NCBI RefSeq assembly: GCF_004770155.1
Contig: NZ_RQFA01000005.1
Location: forward strand, 1-46,481
Length of the DNA stretch: 46,481 nt
Direction of reading: 5' to 3'
From: Leptospira gomenensis
GTDB lineage: Bacteria; Spirochaetota; Leptospiria; Leptospirales; Leptospiraceae
This document shows positions 37,261-46,481 of the stretch, in pieces. Each line of letters opens with the position of its first letter. Position 1 is the stretch's first letter. Made by a program: the position numbers and the translations under genes. The notes below the pieces were generated by a model that worked only from the letters and a program-made list of their open reading frames with translations, was not told where the DNA came from and did not search any database.

Positions 37261-40200
37261 GTGACTCCCTCGTTTTCTCGCTTTGCCGCCTTCAACCAAA
37301 CGCTGAATTTGGTTCTTCCCGGAACGCTTTCGAACTCTATCCTACCGCCCATCTTTTCGACGATATTCTTACAGATGTCCAGCCCCAAACCGATTCCTTC
37401 TCCTTGTTTTTTAGTCGTGAAAAAAGGTAAAAAAATCTTATCCTTCACCTCTTCGGGAATCCCGCCTCCCGAATCGGTAAACGACGTTATAATCCACGAA
37501 TCCCTTTTTTCAAGACCGATTTCGATTCTCCCCTGATAATTCATCGATTGTAAAGCGTTGTTGAGAAGATTGATCCAGACCTGATTGAGTTTGTTTCCGT
37601 TGCCGAGACAAAGTTCTTCCGTTTTGTAATCGGTGACTATTTCGACTCCGTATTTGATTTTCGTATGATACAAAGTTAATATTGTTTCTATCTCGGAACG
37701 GACGTCCACGGGAAGGATCGTATCGTCCGAATCTCGTCCGCCTGGATTGAGATAATTTTTCAGAGCATCGACTACGTGTGAAGCCTTACCGCTTGCGATG
37801 GAGATAACGTTGCTCAAACGAACGATCGTGGAAAAGGAAAGAACGACGTTGAGAATGTCCGTTCTCCGATCGGAACGAAGCAAATCGCGAAGACGATCTC
37901 CCAAACGATAAACGCCCGAATCCAAAACCGCGTCCGTCACTTCCTCGTGATTTTCGAAACCGTATTCCTGAAACGCCGCGAGCAAATCCTTTTTCAAGGT
38001 TCGGTTGGGAATGATCTCCGACTGAGAAGCGTCGTTCAGACTTTCTTCGAGAAGAATCCGGAAACTTTCCGTCTCATCTGAATTAAAACCAGAAATCAGA
38101 TGTGGAATCGATTTCATCTCCTTGGAAAGAATTTCCAAGATCGCTCGGTTGGAGGAGACGATCGCTCCGAGCGGCGTGTTGAGTTCGTGCGTCATCCCCG
38201 CGGCGAGTTGACCCAAGGCCGCGAGTTTTTCGGAAAGCAAAAGTTGGTTCTGCGCATCCTTCAACTCCTTCATGATCGTTTCGAGATTGTGAACCGCTTC
38301 CTGAAGATCGGAATTCGACTTACGCAATTCCTCCGTTCGTTGATCGATTTTCCGTTCCAGATTCGCGTTCAGATCCAGGATCGTAGCTTCGATCTGTTTT
38401 TTTTCGGTGACGTCCACCATCACACCGCGTAACCATTTGGGTTTTCCGTCTTGGACGATCACCTTAACCAGATCCCTAAGCCAAACGACGTCTCCGCCTT
38501 TGCCGATAAAACGATATTCGAAGTCGTGCGCTTCCATTCTGCCCGTATATGTGATGCAGTAATTCATGGCCCATTCTCGATCGTCAGGATGAAGATGCGA
38601 ACTCCAAAAACCGGGCGTCTTCCATTCCTCCACGGAATAACCGAGAACGTCCACTACCTGCTGACTTACGAAGGTAAAATCGAAAGTGGACGCGTTCGCT
38701 TCCCAAACGATCCCTGGCGTCGTGTCCACGAGGTCGCGGAATCGTTCCTCGCTGGCTTTCGTCCTACGGAAGGATTCCTGCAATTGTTCAACCATATGGT
38801 TGAACGAAGCGGACAGGATTCCCAGCTCCTCCAAACGACTACCTGGAACCCTTTGGGAAAGATCTCCGCGCGCCATTGCTCCGCTTGCGTCCGAAATTCT
38901 TCGGATCGGAGCCGTTACGATTCCCGCAAGAAAAGCGGCGATCAGAAGTGAAACCGTCAAAGCCACCGCAAACACCATCGCGGAACGGCTGCTTCCCGTA
39001 CGAACTCCTTCCAGATAATACGAAGCGGGAATGGAGGTGATCACGATCCAATCGATGTTTCCGCTGTTGTCCTGATACGGAGTGGCCTGCGTAAGCCAGG
39101 TTTCCCTCGACAAAGGTTTTTCGGTGACAACGTCGAAATCGAATTGGATCGCGGTCCTAAGGGAACGAAGATCGCCTAACGTTTGTTTGAGATTTCGGAC
39201 CGCCTGTTCCGCGACCGAATCCTCTTTCAAGTTCGATTCGTTCGTGGAAACACTCTGAGACTCGGAGGAGGCGATCTGATTTCCGAAACGGTCGATGATT
39301 AGAGCGTGTCCGTGTTCGGCGATACCGAGCGAGGCAAGCAGAGGAATCATACCTTGAAAACGGGAAACAACCTTCGGATCCGAATTTTTTTCCAGATACG
39401 AATCCAACCGAAGATTGATGTTTTCGGAAATTTCCTGATGAAGCCTTCCCGCCAATTTGTCCGCGGCCTGTTCCGAACTTTGAAGATTGAGATACGCTGT
39501 CACACCGACCATCACCAAAACGAGTAAGATAAACGGAGTAACGAGAAACATGCGGATCGGCAAACCCTGCGGGTTTCCTTCTCCCTGGGAGGCTCCGTTC
39601 CAAACCCGTTCCTTATAACTCAGATAAAATTCCTTAACGTGACCCGGAATATCCGCCCAAAACATCCCGTATCGTTTCGCCGCCGGATAAGCGATCGACA
39701 TCGCCAAAGGAGCGATCAACCAAGTGAGCGACGTCGTAAAAAAAAGAGCCGGTGTTATGTTTCGATACGAAATGGAAGGCGTGAATTTATCGGAACAGAT
39801 AAAACCCCAGAGTTGCGGTTCGATCGTCATAAAGACGAAAACGAAAACGAGATAACGAGGCCAGGTTTTGATCTTCCGAAAATCCGGATCCCTTCCGATC
39901 AATTGATAAGCGACCCAAAAACATGCAGGATTTATAAAATACCCGAGGATCCAATCGTACAAAAATAACGGAGGAACTCCTTCGATCAAATCCGAAAGTC
40001 CGTACGCGAAAGGCACCGCTATCAAAGCGGGATAACCGAAAAGGACGATGCACAGAAAAACGGAAAGATCCTTCAGGGATTCGAACGTTTGTGCGCCCGG
40101 AACCAAAACCGCGAACGAACCCAGATAACCCGTGATAAAAATCAGAACGAACGTGAACGGAACGCTCATCAAAGCCTGTGTGTCCCAAGACTGACGTTCC

Positions 40201-40361
40201 CTTCCCAAACCCCAACGACCTCCGGGGCGAAACGTAAAGCCTCCGTACGCCGCGACCATCAAAACGAGTCCGACGATAAAGCCGAACCTCCCCCACACTT
40301 CCAGAAGAGGAAGCGGAATCGATCGGAAAAGAGATTCGAACCATAGGACCGCCGATTGCAT
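37257..40361 (-). CDS. Membrane-bound sensor histidine kinase with sensor, HAMP and PAS domains
   Basis: A protein of 1034 residues. About seven membrane segments fill residues 20-225. A further segment near 275 ([20 protein letters not shown]) begins an extracytoplasmic, Cache-like sensor domain (about 295-460), ended by another segment ([20 protein letters not shown]). A HAMP domain ([18 protein letters not shown]), a PAS domain (about 540-660) and a coiled coil follow. The H-box [19 protein letters not shown] has His 725; the ATPase motifs are [12 protein letters not shown] (Asn 935), DSGGGIPEE and [10 protein letters not shown]. His to Asn is 210 residues, as in the kinase at 20820, which again shows an insertion. 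Its stop overlaps the receiver gene's start. Confidence 0.94.
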   Translation of the reverse strand: MQSAVLWFESLFRSIPLPLLEVWGRFGFIVGLVLMVAAYGGFTFRPGGRWGLGRERQSWDTQALMSVPFTFVLIFITGYLGSFAVLVPGAQTFESLKDLSVFLCIVLFGYPALIAVPFAYGLSDLIEGVPPLFLYDWILGYFINPACFWVAYQLIGRDPDFRKIKTWPRYLVFVFVFMTIEPQLWGFICSDKFTPSISYRNITPALFFTTSLTWLIAPLAMSIAYPAAKRYGMFWADIPGHVKEFYLSYKERVWNGASQGEGNPQGLPIRMFLVTPFILLVLVMVGVTAYLNLQSSEQAADKLAGRLHQEISENINLRLDSYLEKNSDPKVVSRFQGMIPLLASLGIAEHGHALIIDRFGNQIASSESQSVSTNESNLKEDSVAEQAVRNLKQTLGDLRSLRTAIQFDFDVVTEKPLSRETWLTQATPYQDNSGNIDWIVITSIPASYYLEGVRTGSSRSAMVFAVALTVSLLIAAFLAGIVTAPIRRISDASGAMARGDLSQRVPGSRLEELGILSASFNHMVEQLQESFRRTKASEERFRDLVDTTPGIVWEANASTFDFTFVSQQVVDVLGYSVEEWKTPGFWSSHLHPDDREWAMNYCITYTGRMEAHDFEYRFIGKGGDVVWLRDLVKVIVQDGKPKWLRGVMVDVTEKKQIEATILDLNANLERKIDQRTEELRKSNSDLQEAVHNLETIMKELKDAQNQLLLSEKLAALGQLAAGMTHELNTPLGAIVSSNRAILEILSKEMKSIPHLISGFNSDETESFRILLEESLNDASQSEIIPNRTLKKDLLAAFQEYGFENHEEVTDAVLDSGVYRLGDRLRDLLRSDRRTDILNVVLSFSTIVRLSNVISIASGKASHVVDALKNYLNPGGRDSDDTILPVDVRSEIETILTLYHTKIKYGVEIVTDYKTEELCLGNGNKLNQVWINLLNNALQSMNYQGRIEIGLEKRDSWIITSFTDSGGGIPEEVKDKIFLPFFTTKKQGEGIGLGLDICKNIVEKMGGRIEFESVPGRTKFSVWLKAAKRENEGVT

Positions 40362-40371
40362 TTTAATACCG

Positions 40372-41547
40372 TTACCGAATCTTCAACGAGGATAACTCCT
40401 TCGCTTCATCCAAATCCCCATTACGAATCGCGGAGGCGAGACGTTCCATCCAACGCAGCCGATCTTCGGATCGTTGACCGAAAACGAGGGGAAGATGTTT
40501 TTTTTCGAAGGAGGAAATTTTACCATCGAAACAACAGGTTACGCTTAAAATTTTTAGACAAAGTTCTTTTTCCGAATCGTTCAAAGCGGGAAGAAGCAGT
40601 TCCAGGGATTCCCATTCGTCCAAACGGAAATGGTAGTTTTCGATCCGGAACGCCTTATGCAGTTTGATGAGAATGAATTCCAGATTCGGATGAAACCTCT
40701 GCGTGAACACTACCGAATTACCGACCGCGGTCATACAGGCTATTTTCGCATCTCTTCCGAGGGAATCCTGAATCTCCAGGATTTCTCCGACCAGATTCTC
40801 AGAAATCGCCCTCGTCAGAAGACGGGTCCGCAACTCCTTTAGAATAATATAAAGTACGATTGCGTCCCAAAAAGCGGTCACTGGGGCAGCCACGAAATCC
40901 GCGTAAACCCGAAACGAGTTGCGCGCCAACAATTTCCGGATCACGATCTTTGCGACCACATTGGAAAGAAAAACTTTGGCCTTATACAGAAGAGTCGTAA
41001 TAAAAAGACTTCGTTTGTTCGTGAGACGATACGGATCGATTCCCAGAAGTTTAAGATCTGGGTCCGGAATCTCCAAAGCCAATCTGGAAAGAAGATTACT
41101 GATCCCAGTGATCAAATCCGGATCCTCTTTCAGATCGAAACCCGCGGTACGAGTCAATTTGTAAACCGAGGAAAGACCCAGTTTATACAAAAGATAAAAT
41201 TCGACGAAGGTTCCGACCAACAGCGCGGCACCGGTCCAAAACCATTTTTCGAAAAAAACGGAGGACCAAAGTTCGGGAGATTCCGGAAATAATTTTTCAA
41301 CGAGAAGAATGAACAACGTGGTCCACAGACCGGTCTGAAACGCCCAGAACACGGTCCAAGCGATGATCTTCCGCGAAGAGGACCCGAATTCTTCTTTGGT
41401 CCATTTTCCGAGGGACGTTTTGTCTCTTTGTGATAAATCGGAAAGAACGCGAATTCCCCAACGTTCTAAAATTCCCGGTTGGTAATCGACCGAGTCGGAT
41501 TTGTTTTCCATCGCCCGGATTTCATCGGAGACGATCGGATCTGTCAA
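40372..41547 (-). CDS. Membrane protein of unknown function with possible TerB-like C-terminus
   Basis: A protein of 391 residues from a TTG start at 41547; an ATG at 41511 is an alternative. Two clear membrane segments lie near residues 63-85 (IIAWTVFWAFQTGLWTTLFIL) and 105-125. A weaker one near 225 (AAPVTAFWDAIVLYIIL) is embedded in amphipathic helices. The C-terminal 120 residues form a helical bundle (LLLPALNDSEKELCLKIL, then SVTCCFDGKISSFEKKHLP) that resembles TerB-like acidic helical domains, though this is inference. I do not recognise the family. It is 10 bases upstream of the kinase gene on the same strand, so it probably works in the same signalling unit. Confidence 0.8.
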   Translation of the reverse strand: MTDPIVSDEIRAMENKSDSVDYQPGILERWGIRVLSDLSQRDKTSLGKWTKEEFGSSSRKIIAWTVFWAFQTGLWTTLFILLVEKLFPESPELWSSVFFEKWFWTGAALLVGTFVEFYLLYKLGLSSVYKLTRTAGFDLKEDPDLITGISNLLSRLALEIPDPDLKLLGIDPYRLTNKRSLFITTLLYKAKVFLSNVVAKIVIRKLLARNSFRVYADFVAAPVTAFWDAIVLYIILKELRTRLLTRAISENLVGEILEIQDSLGRDAKIACMTAVGNSVVFTQRFHPNLEFILIKLHKAFRIENYHFRLDEWESLELLLPALNDSEKELCLKILSVTCCFDGKISSFEKKHLPLVFGQRSEDRLRWMERLASAIRNGDLDEAKELSSLKIR

Positions 41548-41697
41548 AACATTCTTTCAATTTTTGTTTTAGAAACACCCCTCTTCGGAACGATCTTTAA
41601 GAGAAAGGGTTCAAATCGAAAAGAGGAAAAACCCTAAATCATTCTTGACCGGATCGTACGATCGACCAGAATGAGAATACGTTCTTCAAGGAAATAT

Positions 41698-42432
41698 ATG
41701 AAACGCGCTCTTGTTTTTATCGTCTGCATTTTATCGTTTGCAAATTGTGCCAACCAAAAGGATCAGAACAAAGTGGATCTCAAGGTTCTTCTGAGCAACG
41801 GAGACGTCATCTTCATCAACGGAGAAGTCGATTCGGAAAAAATTTCCTCTTGCGGAGTTGCAGTCCCCGGAACGACCGGCACCAGCACGGGAACGACGGG
41901 GGGTACAACGGGAACACCTACCACAGGCGGGGGATCGACAAGCACGCGTTATACGGTAACGAGTCAATTGATCATGAAAGACACGGGAGAATCCTTGGTC
42001 CTTCGGTTTTAGTTCGACTCCAGCCAATACCAGGGTTCCGTGGATCCGCAACAAGGTTTCAGTTATTCCGGAGGAACGTTCGGTAAAACGGTAACGGGTA
42101 ACGTCGGAAAGGTGGAATGGGGTGCGTCCGGAATTCCGGTATATCCGGGCAGCAGCGGCGGCGCCCAACAACAAACGCTTCAATATATGGAGATCGATCT
42201 TTCCCTAACGGGAAAACTGCTCACCAGCTCCACGAGTACGGGAATTCTCAACCAGTGTTATACTTCCGACAACGTGAATTGTACTTCCGTCACGACCACA
42301 CAACAATGTTTCACTCAGGACAATCAGACCTGCGTATCCACCGCGTCCGCGACCGGAACTTCGGTGACGATCACGGGAAGTATCAATTGCAATTCTCCGA
42401 ACGTAATTCCGGGCGGCTCGACGACCCAGTGA
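41698..42432 (+). pseudogene. Lipoprotein gene interrupted by one in-frame amber stop
   Basis: One reading frame runs from the ATG at 41698 (ribosome binding site AAGGAAATAT) to the TGA at 42430-42432, broken only by TAG at 42010-42012. The first part has a signal sequence and lipobox ([12 protein letters not shown]), then a Thr/Gly linker of about 25 residues. After the stop the same frame continues with [18 protein letters not shown] and a Ser/Thr/Gly-rich domain with several Cys ([24 protein letters not shown]). Composition is the same on both sides, so a recent point mutation or a sequencing error is likely; readthrough is possible. The intact product would be about 244 residues. I recognise no family. 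Confidence 0.75.
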
Positions 42433-42445
42433 CACGAAATACGTG

Positions 42446-42462
42446 ACGTTCCTTTCGAACGT
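42446..42462. terminator. Small hairpin between convergent genes, weak terminator candidate
   Basis: ACGTTC (42446-42451) and GAACGT (42457-42462) form a 6-bp stem around a 5-base loop, between the ends of the broken lipoprotein gene and the polyprenyl synthase gene. There is no T-tract on either side, so a terminator role is uncertain. Confidence 0.3.
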
Positions 42463-42483
42463 TTGGAACATACGTGGATCACT

Positions 42484-43443
42484 TCACTCTTCCAGAAGTT
42501 TCAGGATTTGTTCCTTCAAAAGCGACCGAATGGACGATTCAGGAAAGCTATTTAAGAATTTCATTAAGTTCTCAGCGATCCTTCTGAATTCCGCGTCCAT
42601 CTGTTCGCGGATCTGATATCGGGAAAGAAGACTGAGAATTACGACGCCGTCTCCGGGAGAACGTTCCGTTTTTTCGAAAAGGGAATGAACGAGTTTTTTG
42701 TCGTTCTTGTCCGCCTTTTCCAAAAGCAGTAGAATCGGATACGTATACAATCCGTTGTGGAAATCCTTGAGAGGCACCTTACCGCTTTTGCTCGCAGGGG
42801 AAAAATAGTCGATCGCGTCGTCCTTTTTCTGAAAAAAGGAACCGAGTTCGACGCCGAATTGTCCCAACTTTTTACGGTCCTTGTCCGAAGATTCCGCGAG
42901 AACTCCCGCCGCGGAAGCGACCGCTCCGAAAAGCGAGGCGGTTTTACCGTAAACAACTCTATTATAAATCTCTAATGTGATTTTCGGGTTTTTCTCCCAT
43001 TCCATCTGGATCAATTCGGAAACGGAAAGATCCTTGATCACCTGCGTGAACAGATCCATCAAACTCGGATAACCGAGACCGTTGAGATGATCGATTCCGC
43101 ACGCGAGAAGATAGTCCCCCGCGAGGATCGCGGTTTTATTTCCGAACTTGGAGCCCACACTTTGCAGACCGCGTCTCGTTTCCGCCTCGTCCACGACGTC
43201 GTCGTGCAAAAGGCTGGCCGCGTGGATCAGTTCCGCGATGGCCCCCACGTCGAGCCACCGTTTGCCTTGATATCCTAAAAGTTGACAGAGACAATAATGA
43301 AGGATGGGACGAATCCGTTTTCCGCCGGAGCGGATCGTATAGGATTTGATTTCGACGAGAATTTTCAGATCCTCGCGGATGATCGCTTCCAGCTTTTTAT
43401 CGAACTTACGAACTAAAGAATCTTTGAGTACAGACGCCTTCAC
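42484..43443 (-). CDS. Polyprenyl diphosphate synthase (all-trans, IspB-like)
   Basis: A protein of 319 residues, the usual length of this family. It lengthens isoprenoid diphosphates with isopentenyl diphosphate, probably for the quinone side chain. The first Asp-rich motif is [15 protein letters not shown], and the second is [17 protein letters not shown] (DDxxD variant DDAID). [16 protein letters not shown] near the N-terminus holds the substrate-binding GGKR segment. The start is a GTG at 43443 with the ribosome binding site GAAGG. It lies 68 bases after the SirB1-like gene on the same strand. Product chain length cannot be told from the sequence. Confidence 0.92.
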   Translation of the reverse strand: MKASVLKDSLVRKFDKKLEAIIREDLKILVEIKSYTIRSGGKRIRPILHYCLCQLLGYQGKRWLDVGAIAELIHAASLLHDDVVDEAETRRGLQSVGSKFGNKTAILAGDYLLACGIDHLNGLGYPSLMDLFTQVIKDLSVSELIQMEWEKNPKITLEIYNRVVYGKTASLFGAVASAAGVLAESSDKDRKKLGQFGVELGSFFQKKDDAIDYFSPASKSGKVPLKDFHNGLYTYPILLLLEKADKNDKKLVHSLFEKTERSPGDGVVILSLLSRYQIREQMDAEFRRIAENLMKFLNSFPESSIRSLLKEQILKLLEE

Positions 43444-43511
43444 TGCACCTTCCCGTGGGGCCAGTATGGAAAATAACGGTACAGGCTCAAGCAGAACTCA
43501 CAGAGAATCGC

Positions 43512-44411
43512 TCAGGCTTTGAGTTTGTTTTCGAGAATCAAAAGTTGTCTGGCGAGAATATCCTCCATATCCCGAAATTGTTCCTTTCGGTAGATATGAA
43601 TCAGATTTCGATACATCCTTTTAATAATGGAAAGTGTGCTGGCACGCGTAAAATATCGCTCGCTGGGAGTAAAACTGTTCGCCTCCAAAAAACGGATACA
43701 AGTGGACTTGTCCAACAAAACACCGCCGTGAAACGGATCGATAAAGGTTTCGTAATCGGGAGAATCGAAATGCAGTAGAAAATGAAGCGGCATATTTACC
43801 CCGTACAACGGAAGAGAAAGCCTTTGTCCGACGAGCAGATAAATAGCGGATAAGGAGATGGGAATCCCCCTTCTCGTATGAACGATTCTTGTGACGAAGG
43901 AATTATTCGGATCGTCGTATTGATCGTTGTTTCCCTGAAAGTTCTCCTCCGCGGAAAGGACCCTGGTAAGAAAATGAACCTTCAATTCCTCGGAGACGTA
44001 TTCCGGATTGAGATCACAGAGTTCTTCCACCCGCAAAGCGAGACGGTCCAAGTATATCTTAAAATCGTGATACGACGCGTCCGGATCTCCGACGCTGGAA
44101 AGAAGAAAAACGGCTTCCTCCAAATCGGCATAATCGTTCACGTGCCCCTTTCCGGCGAGAATCATATAACGCGCGTTAATACGCTCCAAATGGATAATGG
44201 AGGAAATGGAACGCGCAAAAACCCGCAAAGTCGGGTCCTTAAACTCTTCTACGAATTCGCTGATGCGGAATTGCCAGGGAACCATATCCGCGATCTCGCG
44301 GATCACTTGGATTTTTTCCTCCGAACCGGCGAATTCGAGCTGATAAAACTTTTCTTCGAGCTTAGCGGGAGGAAAGGAAAGAGAATCGAAATAAGAATCG
44401 GATGATGGCAT
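43512..44411 (-). CDS. SirB1/transglutaminase-like protein
   Basis: About 299 residues from the ATG at 44411; a TTG six bases upstream is better spaced from AGGAAAATTATA and is a real alternative. The conserved core is [20 protein letters not shown], then [16 protein letters not shown] and [16 protein letters not shown], which is the pattern of the SirB1 N-terminal transglutaminase-like domain. The C-terminal part ([20 protein letters not shown]) is tetratricopeptide-like, as in relatives. The N-terminal 150 residues are helical and less conserved. The biochemical role of this family is not settled. The gene is downstream of a strong terminator. Confidence 0.82.
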   Translation of the reverse strand: MPSSDSYFDSLSFPPAKLEEKFYQLEFAGSEEKIQVIREIADMVPWQFRISEFVEEFKDPTLRVFARSISSIIHLERINARYMILAGKGHVNDYADLEEAVFLLSSVGDPDASYHDFKIYLDRLALRVEELCDLNPEYVSEELKVHFLTRVLSAEENFQGNNDQYDDPNNSFVTRIVHTRRGIPISLSAIYLLVGQRLSLPLYGVNMPLHFLLHFDSPDYETFIDPFHGGVLLDKSTCIRFLEANSFTPSERYFTRASTLSIIKRMYRNLIHIYRKEQFRDMEDILARQLLILENKLKA

Positions 44412-44561
44412 AAACAATATAATTTTCCTAAAAACGAAATAGGTCAATTAGGATTGAAAATCGGGAGTTGAAAAAATAAAATGCGATCGATAAGTTACTA
44501 TGTCTTACGGCCGTCGCGTAAAAGCGCCGAATATTTGAAAACAGGTTTCGTGAAACGATGG

Positions 44562-44601
44562 AAAAAATAAAAACCTCCTCCGAAAGAAACTCCGGAGAAG
44601 G
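44562..44601 (-). terminator. Rho-independent terminator after the transketolase subunit gene
   Basis: On the minus strand the arms at plus 44593-44601 and 44574-44582 form a 9-bp stem with one G-T wobble around a 10-base loop, followed by TTTTTATTTTTT. It lies 10 bases after the transketolase stop at 44612. Confidence 0.85.
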
Positions 44602-44611
44602 TAATGCTCGA

Positions 44612-45433
<822 letters not shown>

Positions 45434-45492
45434 ATTTTTCCTAAGTGAATGAATTGTCTTTTTCCAACCTCGCGGGAGGTGCCGAAACAAGG

Positions 45493-45879
45493 TCAGTTCG
45501 CCGAGCGAAACAGAACCAAACCGGAAAGGAAAATCACAGTGTATAGAGGAAGAAAAATATAGTGTAGTTTTCTGTGGAATTCTTTTTTTCGGAAGATTCC
45601 GGACCACACCATCAGAAGCATCAAAACCAAGGCCAACGCGGCAAACGCTCGATGAGTGTCTATGACCCAACGATCCGCGTTCGGAAGAATCCCCGCGGCT
45701 TCCAGACCTCCGCCTACGTATTTGACAAACAGAAGACTGAGCGCAGTGGTTAAATTGAAAGCTGCACCGATCAAGTTTACGATACGATGGATTCGGTTTT
45801 TGCGGAATCGAAAGTAATAACCCGTGTAAAAACAAAGAACGGACAAGGCCATACCGAGATTGATAAGGGTTAAAATCAT
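45493..45879 (-). CDS. Small four-helix membrane protein of unknown function
   Basis: A protein of 128 residues with four predicted membrane segments (about 2-20, 34-54, 74-95 and 105-125). Several His/Arg residues lie at membrane borders ([30 protein letters not shown]), somewhat like small haem-binding or DUF420-type proteins, but I cannot assign a family. The start is an ATG at 45879. It precedes the transketolase subunit by 59 bases on the same strand, so they may share a transcript. Confidence 0.72.
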   Translation of the reverse strand: MILTLINLGMALSVLCFYTGYYFRFRKNRIHRIVNLIGAAFNLTTALSLLFVKYVGGGLEAAGILPNADRWVIDTHRAFAALALVLMLLMVWSGIFRKKEFHRKLHYIFLPLYTVIFLSGLVLFRSAN

Positions 45880-46009
45880 GACGGCCTATTCTACGGAAAC
45901 GGATCCGGTTCGAAACCATTTTTCTATCACAAACGAACAAAGAAGGTAAAAACGGTCGGGATGGATCCGTGCGAAGATGGATTCCTCGATTCTCCTTGAG
46001 GTTTTTTAT

Positions 46010-46039
46010 TTGACCGAGGGGATCCGTACGAAATACTGG
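46010..46039 (+). promoter_or_regulatory. Possible promoter of the tRNA unit
   Basis: TTGACC (46010-46015) is a near-consensus -35 box, and TACTGG (46034-46039) lies 18 bases on as a weak -10 box, 15 bases before tRNA-Thr. A GC-rich G/C discriminator is not evident. Confidence 0.35.
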
Positions 46040-46049
46040 TTTCGATAGT

Positions 46050-46129
<80 letters not shown>

Positions 46130-46133
46130 CCCC

Positions 46134-46273
<140 letters not shown>

Positions 46274-46294
46274 ATTCGAAGCCGAAGAGCGAAA

Positions 46295-46327
46295 GCGTTT
46301 TGAGTTTCCATAAGAAACGAAAAACGC
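46295..46327. other. Long hairpin with tandem G-A mismatches inside the repeat unit
   Basis: GCGTTTT (46295-46301) pairs with AAAACGC (46321-46327), and GTTTC (46304-46308) pairs with GAAAC (46314-46318) around the loop CATAA. Between the two stems GA (46302-46303) faces GA (46319-46320), which can form sheared G-A pairs. There is no T-tract, so it is not a plain terminator. Confidence 0.6.
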
Positions 46328-46406
46328 GACACGAGCCATGGATGGCGAAGTGCGCGAGGCGGACGCCGTGGAGCCAAATCGAGCAGGACGCGAGATTGCG
46401 AAACGG

Positions 46407-46481
46407 CGAATCCTTCCCTGCCCAATTTCATTTCTTTTCTTTCTCAATTTAATTTTAAACGATCAAAAGAATCCCGGAAGG
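46407..46481 (+). repeat. Direct repeat copy 2, cut by the window edge
   Basis: All 75 bases match 46199-46273. The match reaches the last base of the window, so the repeat may go on. This copy starts with 18 bases of tRNA-Tyr 3' sequence, but the rest of the tRNA is missing, so it cannot be a second tRNA gene. Confidence 0.9.

Noticed and set aside
41850..41945. Thr/Gly-coding GGAACGACNGG-like repeats as a CRISPR or tandem-repeat array
   Set aside because: They are short, irregular codon repeats of a low-complexity linker in the broken lipoprotein gene.
45971..46009. Stem-like CCTC/GAGG followed by T6 upstream of the tRNAs, as a terminator
   Set aside because: The stem is only 4-5 bp, and no plus-strand gene lies upstream that would need it.

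Overview
The window looks like chromosomal DNA of a Leptospira species (a spirochete), judged by eye to be mid-40s in GC. Supporting signs are lipoproteins with spirochete-style lipoboxes (hydrophobic stretch then A/S/D-C), a FlaA-type flagellar sheath homologue, a secreted protein built of OmpL47-like repeats, frequent TTG starts, and many membrane-bound signalling proteins. No phage genes, transposase or CRISPR array could be recognised. The species cannot be fixed from the sequence alone.

Layout. 1-2210: a secreted protein cut by the left edge and a leucine-rich small protein, both on the minus strand, in poorly coding surroundings. 2211-5283 (minus): a 7TM sensor with a PP2C/SpoIIE phosphatase, and dusA. 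5403-10261 (plus): a lipoprotein, the bifunctional tRNA-modification enzyme MnmC, and the helicase RecQ, packed end to end. 10553-13667: a polytopic membrane protein and a lipoprotein. 13946-16800 (plus): an ECF sigma factor, a FecR-like membrane protein and an outer-membrane beta-barrel candidate, in one tight unit. 16920-19997 (minus): dinB, a ComF-family protein and the OmpL47-like protein. 20085-27129: a FlaA-like protein and two large sensor kinases, divergently placed. 27160-28212 (minus): a thioesterase and MarR regulator operon under a palindrome-rich promoter. 28411-30959 (plus): three likely nucleic-acid repair genes (AlkD-like, SPL-like radical SAM, Fpg-like). 30969-31991: a PdxB-like dehydrogenase. 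32078-35654 (plus): a lipase-chaperone-like protein, Lnt and a YprB-like nuclease, overlapping by single bases. 35726-41547 (minus): a metallo-beta-lactamase-fold hydrolase, then a kinase/receiver pair preceded by a membrane protein. 41698-42432: a lipoprotein gene broken by one amber codon. 42484-45879 (minus): a polyprenyl diphosphate synthase, a SirB1-like protein, a transketolase N-terminal subunit and a small membrane protein. 46055-46481: tRNA-Thr, tRNA-Tyr and a repeat that copies the 3' end of tRNA-Tyr.

How the genes fit together. Signal transduction dominates: three histidine kinases, one receiver, one PP2C-type phosphatase, one ECF sigma factor and one MarR regulator. RNA modification (dusA, mnmC), DNA repair (recQ, dinB, the 28.4-31.0 kb trio) and envelope biogenesis (lnt, lipoproteins, beta-barrel) make up most of the rest.

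The most unusual points are: (1) a tandem repeat of about 208 bp after tRNA-Tyr that starts with the last 18 bases of the tRNA, much like the tyrT locus of E. coli; (2) a shared insertion of roughly 90 residues inside the dimerisation/phosphotransfer domain of two kinases; (3) an Fpg-like glycosylase lacking two catalytic residues, next to AlkD-like and SPL-like genes; (4) a 14-base AT-rich motif at three convergent gene junctions.
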